From Monocercomonoides exilis (lineage: Eukaryota; Preaxostyla; Oxymonadida; Polymastigidae), in assembly GCA_001643675.2 (NCBI GenBank), contig LSRY02000012.1, positions 870,501-934,500 of the forward strand: 64,000 nt of DNA. The letters run 5' to 3'. Below the pieces are notes generated by a model. It saw only the letters and a list, made by a program, of their open reading frames with translations. It was not told the origin of the DNA and did not search any database. Shown here piece by piece: positions 20,384 through 34,149 of this stretch. Position numbers and translations under genes: made by a program. Numbering within the stretch: position 1 is the first letter of the stretch; each line of letters opens with the position of its first letter.

Positions 20384-22381
20384 CTTTTTGAAGCTTTTTT
20401 GATTTATGAAAAGGCAAAAAACAAAACAAAATTAATAGACTTCTTGATGTTTTTGTTTTTCAGAATTCTGTTGAAAAAATTTTGAAATTTTTATATTGTA
20501 AAAATTATTTATATTTTTTATTATTTTTGGACCAAGATCAAAGACTTGCTGGCTGTGAAGCCAATATTTCATACTGAACGTTTTAATCAATGGCATCACA
20601 ATTCTTCACTCCTATATTATTATTTTGACTTGTTTTTAACTTTTTCAATTCAATTTTTGACCTTTTTTTCTCATTTCACTGTTTTTGCTTAAAACACGAT
20701 TTTTTAAATAAACAAGTGTTTGTGTCAAATTTTATTTATATGAAAAAATACACAAAGTCTTTATTATCGTTTATTTGTATTTAGTTTTGAAATGAAAAGG
20801 AACTTCTCAAAAATTTGAACAAAAAAGCCAGTGGATATGATTTTTTTTTGTTATTCAAATTATTAAACATATACAAATAATTTATCATTTAAATAAACAA
20901 GAATCTATTTATTATAATAATGTTTTTTTATCATTTCAATAAATTTCAAAACAAATTCATATGTGTCCTTTAAATCGGGTTTTTTGAAAAACATGTGAAA
21001 TGAGAAAAAGTGTTAAAAAAACAAGTTGAGAAAGTTTAAAACAACAAAATCATATAAAAAAGAAACGATGTATTATGATATGAAAGCTTAATACTTCCGA
21101 TTAAAATATTCGCTGGAAAAGCAGCAAGTCAATGATCAAAACATAAAATTATTATAATCCTCGATCTTTTTGAAAAAAATGAAATATTGAAAAAAAATAC
21201 AGAATAAGGAAATAAAAACATTTCAAACATTATTGGTTATTTTTTATTTATCACAAGCTTGTGTGTAGCTGAAAGTTTAATAAAAAAGAAAAAGGTCAAG
21301 ATTAAGAAAAAAGGTCAAGATTAAATTATAGCCCTAAATCAATTTTGACCATAATCTGCACTTATAATGCTGTATTCACAACGTTTGTATTTATTTCTCT
21401 TTAAAACTGTTCCTCCTGAACTTCTTGATTTTGAAAAACCAAACTCAAATTAAATCTTCATGAATCAAAGGGATGGGTTGATTGAAATGCTTTCTGCTGA
21501 AATGCTGTTCATTTCTGCTCATGGATTGCAATTTGCAGGTTGTTTGCAGTTATTCATTTTGATTCTTTTGTTTTTTTTTAATATATGATGATCACCCACC
21601 TTGTCTTTGATTTTCAGCGATGGTTTTATTTGAACAATATTTTGTTTTTATATTCACTCTTCACATTGATGAGACTCATTTTATGAAGCCTTTTGTTTAT
21701 TGAATTGGATGCCCTCTTCGATAAGAATTTTGAAATTGCTGCTGAAGAGAAGGAAAATTAAGGGGGTGGAGGAGCACAATGAAAAGCAAAAAATATATGC
21801 CTTTAATTGAAGAAAAATGATTGTTGAGTGTGAAATTGATAATGAGAAAACTGCAATATCGATTTTGAACAACGAGAATGTATACAAACTGACCAGTTTG
21901 TTCTCAATCAATTCCAACATCTTGGTTTCAAATCCGCATGTTTCCGATGAGACAGAAAATCCTAAGTATTCAGATTGATGAAAATTGATGAATTAGAAGG
22001 AAATCTCAAAAAGAAAAAAATACAAAGTTTGATTATTGCTCGACAAAAAATTTAATATAAAAAAGAAAACAATAAATTTATTTTTAAATGTAAATGATTA
22101 AATCAATTCATCACGATTTTCAGGATTATTTCATCTTGAAAAATTAACACTTTTTCCTTTTCAGCCCAATATAGAAATTTTTAAACATTCAAAAGTTTAT
22201 TTTTTTGAAAAGTTGAAATATAAGTTCGATACAAAGTGGAAAGACTTCGTCTGTGCATTAAAATTCATTCGAAAACAAGCTGGTGAAGCCGCTTTTTTAT
22301 AATATGTTCGCACTTTTTCAATCATAAAAATTTGTATTTTCCATTTTTGTAGAATTGTTCAGCGGCTATATTAATTAAAAT
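20384..22381. other. AT-rich spacer, no gene seen
   Basis: About 2 kb of AT-rich DNA with stops in all frames. Patches such as AAGGTCAAGATTAAATTATA near 21310 recall the reverse complement of the segment near 20080, but too weakly to call an element. The 3' part must hold the promoter of the leucine-rich-repeat gene. Confidence 0.4.
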
Positions 22382-25300
22382 ATGCAAAAATATTTTCCTA
22401 TGAATCATAGGTCATGGATTGAACAAATCGATTGTTCTGTGGTTACTAAAATTTTAACGTTATGCGATGATCTATCAATTCTGACGGCACTTTTTAGTTC
22501 TTCAAATGTTTGCACTGAAACATGCAAAACGTCACTGCGCTCGTTAACAATAAATTCTACATCAACGATCAAATCTTGCTTTGAAGAAAAATCAACCAGT
22601 TCAAGTTCTTTTTGCTTTTCAAATAGATTGTCTTTAATTAACATTGAAATTTTGCCAAATCCCATTCAAGATAAATTCTTTCATGAAAGTTTCGGTAGCA
22701 TTGAGAAGAATTCATCTTTGATGAAGCCAAGCCTTGGGAAAAAGCTTCCATCTTCTTGTCTTTGTCAAAACTTGATAAACATTTTACCTGAATTATCTTC
22801 TCTGGAAGAGTTGTCGCTTCCTTTTTCCATTTTCATTCTACCGTTTTCACATTTTCTAGATAATCAAGCGAGTCTTATTTTTTCTCAAATTAATACAAAG
22901 CTTGCGGCTTATCCAGGTAAATCGCATTCTCCTTCGCTTGAATCATCAATTAATTGGTCCTTTCCAAAAATGGTCGGTCGGATGTCATCAACTCTTTTTG
23001 CTACGAAGACTTTGCTTTATGCGGAAATGCAGCGTCAATCTTCTCGTTCTCCAACACCGCCTCTTTTAGCACCTTCCACCTCTCCCAAGTTGTGTGGGCA
23101 TTCAACTGGAGATGTGGGAACACTTTCACTTTCCACTTCCACTCAACGATCTTTGTCTTCAGATGGATCTTCTTCAATATCACGACAATTTTCCCCGCTT
23201 TCACCATCAAACTCTGATGCAATCAGTCTTGCATCCACAATGCAGCCTTACACTTCGCCTCTTCTCTTTCCTCCATCTCCGTCTGCTTCACCAAATACAT
23301 CGCACTCTGACAGCCCTTCACAGCAATTCGAGCAATCTCAATTGAATTTGAGATATAAGTCTTTTGCAGAAGCATCGCAAATACGAAGGAATTCCGTTGA
23401 AAATGAGCAAATTTTGCTTCTTGATGATTGTGAAGACAGTCCAGGAGCAGGACCAAACACAGGAAATGACATTGATGACAAGAAGTGTACAGAGTTTGAG
23501 GAAATGCATGCTGCAACTCCAGCTGAAGATATGGAAGATTTTTCAGACGATTTTGATACCAGTGAAGAGAAACAAGCCAGCGATTCACACAGCTCAACCA
23601 AACAGCAGATTGCCATTCCACTTTCGAAAGCTCGCCTTTTACTCAGAAGCATCTTAAAACGAAATCAACATGTTGAAGGACTGCAATCTAGTGATATCGT
23701 TGAAAATCAACCAAAAATTAGCAACAGACTTGTGAATATTGCACCGGCTATTTTTGAGGTTCTTCCAGTTTCTGTGAAGGCTCTGTCAATAAAATGCGAT
23801 TGTGATGAATTGGATCTTTCATCTGAATCGTTACAGATGAATTCTCCTTCTACCATGTTTCAGGCAATTGAAGTTTGCCATTCACCTTTCGAATCAAATA
23901 TGTTTAATTGGACACGCAAACACAGTACCTCTTTGCAAATGCATGGAGCTGAAAGGGTACATAATGCACATTCTTGTGATACGTACAAGTGTAATTCTTC
24001 AAACGGAAGGTTATCTGCTTCATCTTGTTGTCCTCCATCGCCTCTCGATGTGTTACGGATTGTATCAGCAATACCTTCCTCTTTTTTAACCACTCTTTCT
24101 CTTTCTTTGTGTCCTCATCTTGTTTTATCTGCTTCGTTTCTCTCTCAGATCATATCTCACGTCTCGTCTTCTCTTTCTTCTCTGACCCTTCACCCATTCG
24201 ACTCAACATGTGATGAGATTACCGATTCAGCCATTCGAATTGTATGCAAAAAGGGAGTTATGCTTCGCGAACTCAACCTCATTCGGTGCACAAAATTCTC
24301 TTCGCTTATTTTTCCAAAGGAAAATGAAAAAATTCGAGCAAGAGATTCTATTTTGAACCTTTCTCAGTCAAAAGCAAAGTTGTACTTTCATCAGAAGCAA
24401 AATGCGCAGAAAGCAATTTCACCAGAACTGTCAACTGATGACAGAAATTGTTGCATGCAGAATCAACAAAGCAGCGCGATAAGCGAGCATCTTATTAGAT
24501 ATCAACAATATCCATTCAACGATAGCACAGAAAGAGAAGCACTTTCTCAATCAATTCAAGATCTTGTAGTGGAAGATGAAGATTACACTGATTTTGAATG
24601 TGAAACACAAAATATACTGAACTTTGAGGAAGAAGAGCTTCAGTTATCCAAAGACAACTGTTCCTCTGTGCAGCCGTATTTTGATAGCATTCCTTCTTTC
24701 TCATATTCTCCGTGCTCTTTTGTTCCATCTTCCGCCATTCTACCTTTCACTCCGCTTTCATCTCCATCTCCTCCAAGACACAAAGCCAAGCATTTGCTAT
24801 CAACTCCTTCAACTCCTCCTGCTTTTCCTAATGCGCCTGCTCCGCCGCCACCAACGCCAGCACGTCAGCGTTCGGAACAGACAAACATTGACACTTTGTC
24901 TTCAGCAGCGTTTTTTTCTCCTGCAAGTTCTTCGCATTTTCACATGAGCAGTTTTTCTCTCAAACGTTCTCATAGCAAGCCTCTTAAATGGCATCTGACT
25001 TCATTGTTAATTGAAGATTGCCCACAATTCGATTCATTTTCTGTGTGCGAATGTGTCAGCAACATTTCTTCTCTGCTTTCTCTTCGCATAATAGACACAA
25101 CAAAACATTTGGAACAAAATCAAAATGAAAATCTTGATCATATTTCTTGCGAAGCTCCAGAAAATCAGGAAACTGAATATTTGTTGAGTGCACTAAATCA
25201 TCTTTCGTCATTCAAAATCTCTGAGGATAAACACCATTGGCATCGTTATGTTTTTTCTGATCATATTGTTTCCGGAATGATTGAAACAGGTTTGTCATTA

Positions 25301-27168
25301 ATTCATTTATTTTGAAGAAATTATATTTTCTTCTTCTTTTCTTCAATTTTTTAATTCTTTAAACAGATCAAATTGTGACTGACTTGTTTTCAGATGCTGT
25401 TGCTTTTAGCAAGCTGGCTCTTGAATCAAATAGCGAAACGGGAGTATCAGCACTCGAGCAGAATTCAATCGATTCATTGGCTGCTCAAACAGGAAATTCA
25501 TTTGTTATGAAAGGACTTTTTCAACATCCGAATGACTTTTCAGAAGCAGATACTGAAAGAGGTGAATCAAAAAAATTATTAGAGGAGCAATTGAATACAA
25601 AAGAGTTGTTCAATGGGCAATTCATTGGAATCTCAATGAAAGAAAAAAATAGAAGAAATCGAAACGCAAAATTAAGTCATATTATGAAAGCATATTCGAG
25701 AAAAAGAAGCATTCCCTCAACATTTTTATTGGATTCAGCGAAATCCTCTGCAAATAATTCCAATGTCATTTCTTCTTTCAAAGCAAAATCCAACTATAAA
25801 ATCAATGAAGGAAACAACAAATTGCCTTTTAAAACTTTTATAAGAAAACGATTTCCAAAACGTAAACACATTCACAAAGGCTTGACTTCTGAATTGAGCT
25901 CTTTTTCATCTAGCAGTAATAATCCATATTTATTTGAGTCCAAGCGCAGCATGTTTCCTGACGTGTCCATAGCTGAGCTTTCGCATCAATGTATTTCTTC
26001 TCTTCTGCACGAGCCCCAAAATTCATTCGAAAGGCTCATTGAATTTTGGTCTTCAGATCCGCAGTGGATAAAATGGAGCAACAACATCAAAGAAAATGAA
26101 GCCGTTCCAGATGAGGTGCTTCTAAATGACTGTCTTCCATCTAATGTACAGAAGCGGATCCATTCAATCATAGCCAGTCACTTGAATGCCCATGGTCCAT
26201 ACCCTTTTCTTTCTCTTCTTTTGAAGCCAAATTTGGAGAAAGAAGTGAATGGCGTGAGATCAGTTCAAGCTTCTTCGGAAAGTTCTTCTCAAAAATTAAA
26301 AGCTAATGCGAAAACAAATACGTCATCTGTTGATTCGAATGTTTCTGTTCAAATACCTTCGCTTCAGCAATCTCTCAAAGCATTTTCAACTCCACCATCG
26401 CAATATGCATCATCACTAAAAACTTTATCATTCAACTCTGACACATCTTGTATAAGTGATGCCTCAATGTTCGTTTTAGCATCTTTCTTCCGTTCTCTCA
26501 CAGAAATAAGACTGTGTGGCTCCTCATTGGTGTCTGACTCAGGAGTGTATGCACTTGCACTCAGTTGCCCTTCGCTTGCCATTCTCGATTTATCTGACTC
26601 AGCTGTGACTGACACATCTGTAGCACTTCTATGCACTTACTCGACTTTTCTCGTTTCTTTAACGCTGCAAAAGTGTAGCGGATTATCTCCAGGTGTATTT
26701 GAAGTAATAAATGCCACAAAATCGAAATCGAGGTATATTATGATTTTTTAATTTCTAATTAATATTTTTTTATTGTTTCGTTATTATTATGTGGTTTGAA
26801 GGAAAACTGTAACTTTTGATTTTTCTTTTAGCCCACAGATTGAAAAATACATAGTAATTCATCTTGCTGCCATTCAGTTAAGAAATAAAGATATTCTGCA
26901 ATTTGAGCAGTTTCCATTGGAACAGCATAGAATGATTTGCTTTAATTCATGTGTATCGAAGTTTATAATTTCTTCTGCAAAAGGAAGAGGAAACTGCAAT
27001 CATTCTTACAACGGAAATCATTTCTCACTATCAGTCCTCAAGTTTCTTTCCTTTTTAATAACATGCTTACCTGGTTTTTTTCAGTGTCTTTCATTTGATC
27101 CTTGTTTATGTATTGTTTTATCGATTCCTTTTCGTTTATTGTTTCCATCGAATTGTAAAGAAATTTGA
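22382..27168 (+). CDS. Leucine-rich-repeat protein with F-box-like N-terminus
   Basis: Exons 22382-25289, 25367-26732 and 26832-27168 join in phase to 1,536 residues ending in TGA; the introns start GTTTGT and GTATAT. The first ~45 residues (WIEQIDCSVVTKILTLCDDL, then SLRSLTI) resemble an F-box followed by a leucine-rich repeat, but weakly. Cys-containing LRRs of the AMN1/FBXL type appear around residue 570 (LTTLSLSLCPHL) and residues ~1315-1420 (LTEIRLCGSSLVSDSG, LAILDLSDSAVTDTSV, LVSLTLQKCSGLS). Between them are long Ser/Pro-rich and acidic inserts. The most likely role is substrate recognition in an SCF-type ubiquitin ligase, by analogy. The last exon (about 112 residues) has no LRR and its reading could be wrong; the stop at 26749 after intron retention is the alternative end. 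Confidence 0.75.
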
Positions 27169-27290
27169 TTCCTTTAAGTTTTTAAAGATTGTAACATATA
27201 TTTTTTTTTATTTTTTCGTATGGTGTTAGATTGAATAAAGAAGAATTATTCAAGCCCATACTATTTTGTCAATTCACATATATTATTTAA

Positions 27291-30200
27291 ATGAATTTTC
27301 CCGTTGCTCCAAGAACTTTTGCAAGCATTCCATCCTCTTCTAATCGTAATGCTATAGATTGGAGCCCAAATGGACTCGTAGCCGTTGCGATGAATGCTTC
27401 TATTGTTATTATTGATCCTGCAACAACATCAATTCTTCATTCAATCGAAACAAGAAGTGAAATAACAGCAGTTGCATGGTTTGTATTAAAAATACTTTTT
27501 AAAGCTGTTCACCAAAACTTTGTTATTTTTAATTCGAATTTACAAAAAGGGCGCCAACTTTTCTTCCTGTTGACGAAACAAAAGAGGCACCAACAATCAT
27601 TGCTTCAGGTGATCTTAATGGCACTGTATTCATATGGTGCGTACAAACTGGTAGATGCCTTGCTGCTTTGTCTCCAAGATTTTTAGCTCAAAATAAGATT
27701 TATTCGTATCCTTCTGATTCTGAAAGAAAAGTTTCGTCGAAACAAATTTGTCAAGTTGACAAGCTAATCTTTCACCCAACAAACCCAGAAATGCTTTATT
27801 CATTTCATAAAAGATCATTTTTAACGCTTTGGGATATTTCTCGTTGTTGTCAAGTATGCCTTCGCAGTTAATTATTCATTGTTTAATTGATTAATGCCAC
27901 TGATCAACAGCTTTGGTCGATGAATTTATCTTCTTTTCCAGATGAAATAACTGCATTTGGAGTTAATGGTGCAGATGCTTCATTTGGACTCTGTGGGAAT
28001 TCTGAAATGCTTTATTTATTTTCCGACAGTATACCAGGAACAGAGCCACCAGATGATCAACACTCCGCAAAAATTGCTCGTTCAACACTTTTTCCAAGTC
28101 TAATTTGTCCTCCAATTAGCATTCCTTCTTTGTTTCCCTTGCCATCTGCATCAACGTTTGCTCCTCTATCTCATCCAAAGCAGGAGCCTGTTTCAATTCA
28201 TTTTCCAGTGTGCTCATTTCCTGGAACTGCTCTCATTCTCTATCCTTCCACGTCTGTTCTTGTCGATACCGTTGTGGGTCTTCCGCTTTGTTCCTCAACT
28301 GCGGCTGCGTCATCTTCCTTTTTGGCTCGAAATTCTCCAGCTGTGTGGATGGGAATTGGAGTGATATCTGGCGAGGAAAATTCGCTTTTTGAAAGCGAGG
28401 CAGATCGTTCCAGCAGAAGAAGAGCGCACGAAATGTCTCGGACTAATGGTACAGCAGGAGATAATGCATTGCATCAACAGCAAAGAAGGGAAAGCACAAA
28501 AGGCCTGAAAGAATTGCTTTTGGAAAAGGGAAGTTTTCTTCACCAGCCGACCGTTCCCACTCTGCTGCAAGCTGTTCTGCACCAAAACGGAGTGATATCT
28601 GTCTACACCTTATCCCCACCAAACTGCACATCATTGACAAACACACCCACATTCTCCTTTATGGGCACATGCGACCTGCCAAAATGGATGAAGAAGCCGA
28701 TGGACACAACGCCAACTCTGCTGAGCATCGCGCAATCGCCTCGAAATCCGATGCTTTTTGTGACGTTGACAAGCGAAGGGATGATCGGCGTGTGGAATGC
28801 AGATACGCGGCGTGGCGAACGAGATCAAAGAGGAAATGAAAACAAAGCGGAGAAGGCAAAAGAGGAGGTGAAACAAGAACAAAAAAGCAAAGAGCCAGAA
28901 CTGACTGGGGAAATGATGCGAAAGATAGCAAACTATACACTGACCCATCGCTTCTCAAAGGCCGATCTGAAAGTTCTGAAGAAATTGCGCTCTCCCAACA
29001 CATTGGCACACTCGTCATTCCATTTTTCTCCGTCTTTTCTTCGCCCTCCGCTTTCATTCACACTCCGCAGCTTGTTTCATATTGCCCCACCAATGATCAC
29101 GTGCTTGGAGCCTTATCCTTTTGGTAGTCCATCTGAAAGCGCAGCATTTGCCATCCCACAGCCTCATATTCCTGTTCAAAACCCGCAAAATCTTGTTGCG
29201 CTGGGCACAAAGGAAGGAAAAGTGTATTTGTTTGACATCAAAAGAAGAAAGTCCATCAAAGAGATGCGTGTTTCAACGCTGTTTGGCTTAAAGATGGTGC
29301 GCTGGATAACTCCGTGTGTTGTGATGTGTGTGGTTGACAGAAAGATTTTCAGAGGGAAAGGCAAAACAGCCTCACTTTCTTCCTCTGCCTCTTCTTCTTC
29401 CTCGTCATCTCCTGCCTCATCTCTCAGCATGCAACACGACATCTTCTTTGTCGACTTCGTCTCTTCGCGTGTGATTCCACTCCCTCGTCTTTCTCAGCTG
29501 CAACCAGCTGCCTCCCCACTCGCAACGAACAGCCCATCAAAGCAGAGCTCCCCTTCTTTCTCCTCTCCTTTGCACCAGTCCTTATTTGAACCTTCTGCAT
29601 TTCTCTCTCTCCCTCCTCCAAAAGCCATCCGCTTATCTCCCACACGACGCCTGCTGCTGATCTTCTCTGCGGCTGCTTTGGAGCTGTGGGACCTTCCGCG
29701 ACGGAGGATGGTGTCGCTGCTGCGCCTCAGCGAGTATCCTGAACTGGCTGCGCTGTCGTCACTCGCGTGGCGCTTTGGTGGAGGTGGTGAGGGATGCACG
29801 CTGTTTTCTGTGCCAGCTCCGCTGGGGTGGCTGGCCGAGAGAGAGAAGAGACGGCTTGAGGCACAGCAGAGGAAAAACGAACAGAGCAGCGATAACTTGA
29901 ACAGCTCTATTGGTTATTCACCGACTGGGGCTCCAGCACCTCCCATCGATACTTCAGAAATAAGAGCTCACACAAACTCCACTTTTGCTTCGTCGTTTCT
30001 GTCTCATCAGTTTGCCGAGCATTTCATGGGCATCACAGTCAGTGGCAGAGCAATTGTCTACGAAGCATCGCCAACCAAATGCAGCCAGCTCTTTTCCTTT
30101 GCCATTGATCCTTCCATCCCTCCCACCGCTGCAGAACTCCCGCTCAATGCGCCTGTGCCGTCGGCCGATCCCATCACGTGCTGGGCGTGGCGCGGGGACT

Positions 30201-33200
30201 CTGTGTGGACGCTGAGCCGGAACGGCATCTTCTCCTCCATCTCAACCACCACTCACTCGCTTATCTCGCGCTGTGTGCTCAGCTCAGCCCCTGGCTATCT
30301 GTTTCTTGCATCGCCCAGAGCATATTCAAATCCCACGTCTTCTGGCAGCTCCTCTGCCATTTTTGGTGCTCAAAACACAGGAATCAATTCATTCACAGCA
30401 AATTCCGGTCTTTCAGAAGAAGCGCTGAATGGGGTGTTTGAAAGCATCAACGAGAAGGAGTTCTCTTCCGACGACAGTGCTGAGGGCCAGCCAGCTCGTT
30501 TCACAATGATGCTTCCTTCTCCCAACCTGCGTTTTGTGTGCTTGCAGTCGTCACAGGGAGATGTGTGTGTGATCGATGTGGAGAAACAGGCTCCTATTTC
30601 TCGCTCGCTCTTGTCGCACAACCAGACAGCGTGCCTCAGAAGTCTGGATGTGCTGTGGATGAGCGACGAGACGCTGGTTGTTCTCGACTCCACAGGGATT
30701 CTCCGCACTTTCACTCCTTCTCTTTCGCTCGTTCCGCTTGCTCCTGAGGGACAATTAATGAATAAAGGTGTTGCGTCACCACAAAGAGAGATAGAAAGAA
30801 GGAAAGTGGAATTGAATGAAAAGCAAAAGAAAACAGTTTCGCCTGCTTTGCTTCCTGTTTCTTCACAGGTTGTGATTCGAAATAGATTGCTTTCGTATTC
30901 TCCTTTTGGTGATAAAGGAACTGTTCCAACAGCATCACCAGCTTCAAATAAAAATGACCAGGAAAAATTGAATCAAAATTCGAATTTATCAGAGCCAGTT
31001 CCATTAAGCAATGATAATAATAAAATGGCCGAATCTCAAAGAGAAAGTTCACTTAATAAAGAGCAAAGCAATATTACTCGATTGCCTTCAGATTTCAATG
31101 GAAAATGCACTTTTTTGAGAACTTTTCAAAGTCATTTCGTATCAAAGCTGCCAGGGTCACATCGTTCCTGTTTTAATTCATTGCATCCGCTGTTTGCCTC
31201 AACATATTCTCATTTTATCCATTTGGAGCAGCTTTCGCATCTCAATCTGCAGTTCATTGAAGAATTATGCTCAGGGAAAATAACATCTGAAAGAGCAAAT
31301 AAGTCGATTGCTTCAACTAATTCAATTAAAATGGATCATAAAAACAGCACACTAAAAGAACTGAGCAGTCAACTTCAAACAAAGTTGAATGAGCTCACAC
31401 AAAAAGTTACATCAGAACAAACTCCAAATCACTCTGACAATAATCCAATTCCCATCACTCACCATCTCTTCACATTGGTCGCACTCACCCAACACACATC
31501 CAACACCCTCTCTCAACTTCGTGCGCGGATTGGTCGAGCTTTGTATACATCCTTGTTCTTTGGCGATTCTCTGCACAGCTCTGCATCCCTTGCCCCATCG
31601 CTGTCACTTGCCCGCTTTTGGATTCTGCTGTGGCGCCGCTGCGAGCAGAAGGCGATGGCAGAGCATGCGAAATTGGTTGCAGAGTGGAGGGCGAAACGGA
31701 AGGGGTGGAGAGAAAAGAGGAATAAAAAGAAGAAAAACGAGAATAAAACAGAAAAGAGTGGAGATTCATTGAATGAGAAAATGAAGACTGAGCAAAGAAA
31801 ACAAGAAGAGCAAGCAGACGATTCAGCTGCCCAGCATTCGCTTGAAGTTGTTGCAGACGAAATGAACACGATCTTCGAAGCGCAGTCCATGTTCCGAAGC
31901 CGAAGCGACGTTGAGCGAGAAGAAGAAGGTATCCTCATACGGAACCTAGCGTCTCTCTATCTGCGATACGGAATCGACTGCAAGAACAAACAATGGCCAG
32001 AACTGCACCTTTTGCCACGGCACACGAAGGAGCTTTCTTCTGCTTCTATCACACGCACGCCCCCGCCTGCTTATCCACCTCCGCCTCCTCCAAAGACCAG
32101 GTCTCCTTCACCTCAGAGAAGCTCTCCGTCGCAGACAGCATCAAAAACAAAGAGCGAAAGTGGTAATTTTAACAAGCAGGCGACAAATGCAGTTGCCATT
32201 CTCCCTTTGTCTTTGGTTGTGTCTGCGCCTATTTCCTTTGTCGAGCGGTGCATTTCGTTCTTTCTGTCAACAAATCGTCCGCTTGCTGCGGTTGCTCTTT
32301 TGCTCCACACGCCTTTTGCTTCTTCTTCGCTCCAGGCAAACATCCAGCGAGCACTCGCACTGGCTAGCAGCTGCTGCAACGGGGCGGTAAAATGCAACTG
32401 TTCACGCTGTCTTTCTTCGATTTGCAGTGAAAGAGGAGAAAATGAGGGAAATGAGGGAAATGAGGGAAATCTAGAAAAAGAAGGTGTTTTGAAGGGGAAC
32501 AGAGCAGAACAAGCGAAATATCTGCAGGAAGCTGCAGCGATTGTGTCGTCCATTCAATATTTCCTCATCAATTACTTCCCCAAGCAGAATGACACCACTT
32601 CACTTGCTTCATTCACAGGGGCTGTTCGTTCTCCGTCTCTTCATCCTTCTCCCAATGCCCAAACTGGTTCATCTGTGCCTTCATCATCATCATCTTCTTC
32701 TTCTTCCTCATCATCTAATTCCTCAAATTCTTCCTCTTCCACTTCATTCCAGCCATTTCGCCAAGTTACCAGCTCCACCGCCGCTCACCCTTCCTTCTCT
32801 CAGCACATCCTCCTTCCTTCTCACCCTCTTCATTCTCATCTCCACTCCCGCGCAGTCAAATTCCATCGTGCTGTCGAGCCTTTCATTGCATCTTCTCCTG
32901 TTTCCTCGTTACTTCTGTCTTGCTCAATGAAAATACAGCACGCGAATGGCTGGACAGACGCAATGTGCAGCAGACACCGCCTGCAGGCTGTGCCTCTTCT
33001 GTGGAAGAATAACTGCCCCAGCGATGCTTTGTTATTAGGATTGCTTAGCTTGGACAATGAAGCACTTGAGGAGCTTGTGTGTGAGTGGACAGCGAGCCTG
33101 ATGCAGAGAGCAGACGGAAATGAAGGGTTTGTGGAGAAGCTGATGGAGACGGTGAATGCAGTACATTCTTCTTCTTCTCCTCCTCCTCCTCCTCCTTCTC

Positions 33201-34030
33201 ATTCTCATCCTCAAACACTTTGCAAAGAGCAGACAAAGCCAAATAAATGTTCAACCCATCAAGCGAATGACGAGCAGCTCTTTGAGCTGATTTCATCTTC
33301 GCTTGATTTGATACTCAAGCCTCGCTTGGCATGTGCGCTGAATGCAGACAGCCTGCCTGTTTGTGATGCTCTCCTTCTTTCGTCCATCTTACGCTCCATT
33401 CATCTCAATTCTCCTTCGTTTGCAACCACTCCGCTTCTTCCTGATTTTGCAATGTCATCATCAAGTTCTTCTTCCTCCTCTGCTTCCTCTTCTCTTCACA
33501 GCAAACGCAAGTCATTAGGTATTTATTCATCAAGCACAACAGACATCTCATCACAAATCTCATTTCAATCTCCTTCTCTTTCTTTATCTTCCAAGTCTTT
33601 TTCTGCTACCTCCACTTCTTCCTCTTCCTCTTCCCTTCCTTCTTCTCTTCCTTCTTCAGCTCCTCTTTCATCATCAGCCACTTCACTTCCCATTCAGCCT
33701 CCGCATCACATCCCGCAAATGCTCCCACTGCAGACGCTGTCTTCTTCTCTTCCTGGAATGAGATTTTGCTTTTCTCCTTCTCTTTTTTCCTTTTCTGCTT
33801 CTCTTTCACATCGTCTTTTGCTCCCGACATCCCTTTTGTCTCTTCTCCATTCCAACAATCTGTCAAACCTCCTTCTGCTTTTGATTCACTGCAGGTCCTA
33901 TTTTGTTGCTGGTGCTTTGCTGGACATTCTTGTTCAAAGCCGGTTCATACTTCCTTCAGATCTTCGTGATGAATCTGATATCTCGGTTTTTGCAGAAATA
34001 ATAAATACAAAATTATCACAAAATAGCTAA
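27291..34030 (+). CDS. WDR11: WDR11-like WD40 protein, much enlarged
   Basis: Exons 27291-27478, 27550-27853 and 27911-34030 join to 2,203 residues ending in TAA. The start matches the WDR11 N-terminus: AIDWSPNGLVAVAMNASIVI, AVAW across the first intron, then IASGDLNGTVFIWCV and FLTLWDISRCCQ. More WD-like strands follow (LVALGTKEGKVYLFDI at about residue 595, LELWDLPRRR near 760). Animal WDR11 has about 1,220 residues; this one is nearly twice that because of Ser/Pro/Gln/Lys-rich inserts, including polySer runs near residues 657, 1757, 2015 and 2065. The ends are AT-rich while the middle is clearly GC-richer. Known WDR11 acts with FAM91A1 in endosome-to-Golgi trafficking. The N-terminal match is good; orthology of the rest is less certain. 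It starts 122 bp after the LRR gene. Confidence 0.72.
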
Positions 34031-34149
34031 ATATGAGTTTTTATTTCACTATATATATATTTTGTTAATTCTCGACAAATTTTTATGTTAAATTTTTCTT
34101 TTTGCTTTTTGAACAAAAAATTTTCGATCTTACTTCTAATTAATATATT

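Noticed and set aside
22405-23652. Minus-strand frames opposite the leucine-rich-repeat gene
   Set aside because: The plus-strand frame is 977 codons long, continues across phase-matched introns and contains the LRR motifs.
32113-32553. Minus-strand open frames within the WDR11-like exon, also at 29494-29799, 31513-31938 and 33606-33866
   Set aside because: They are antisense shadows of Ser/Pro/Lys-rich inserts in the plus-strand gene.
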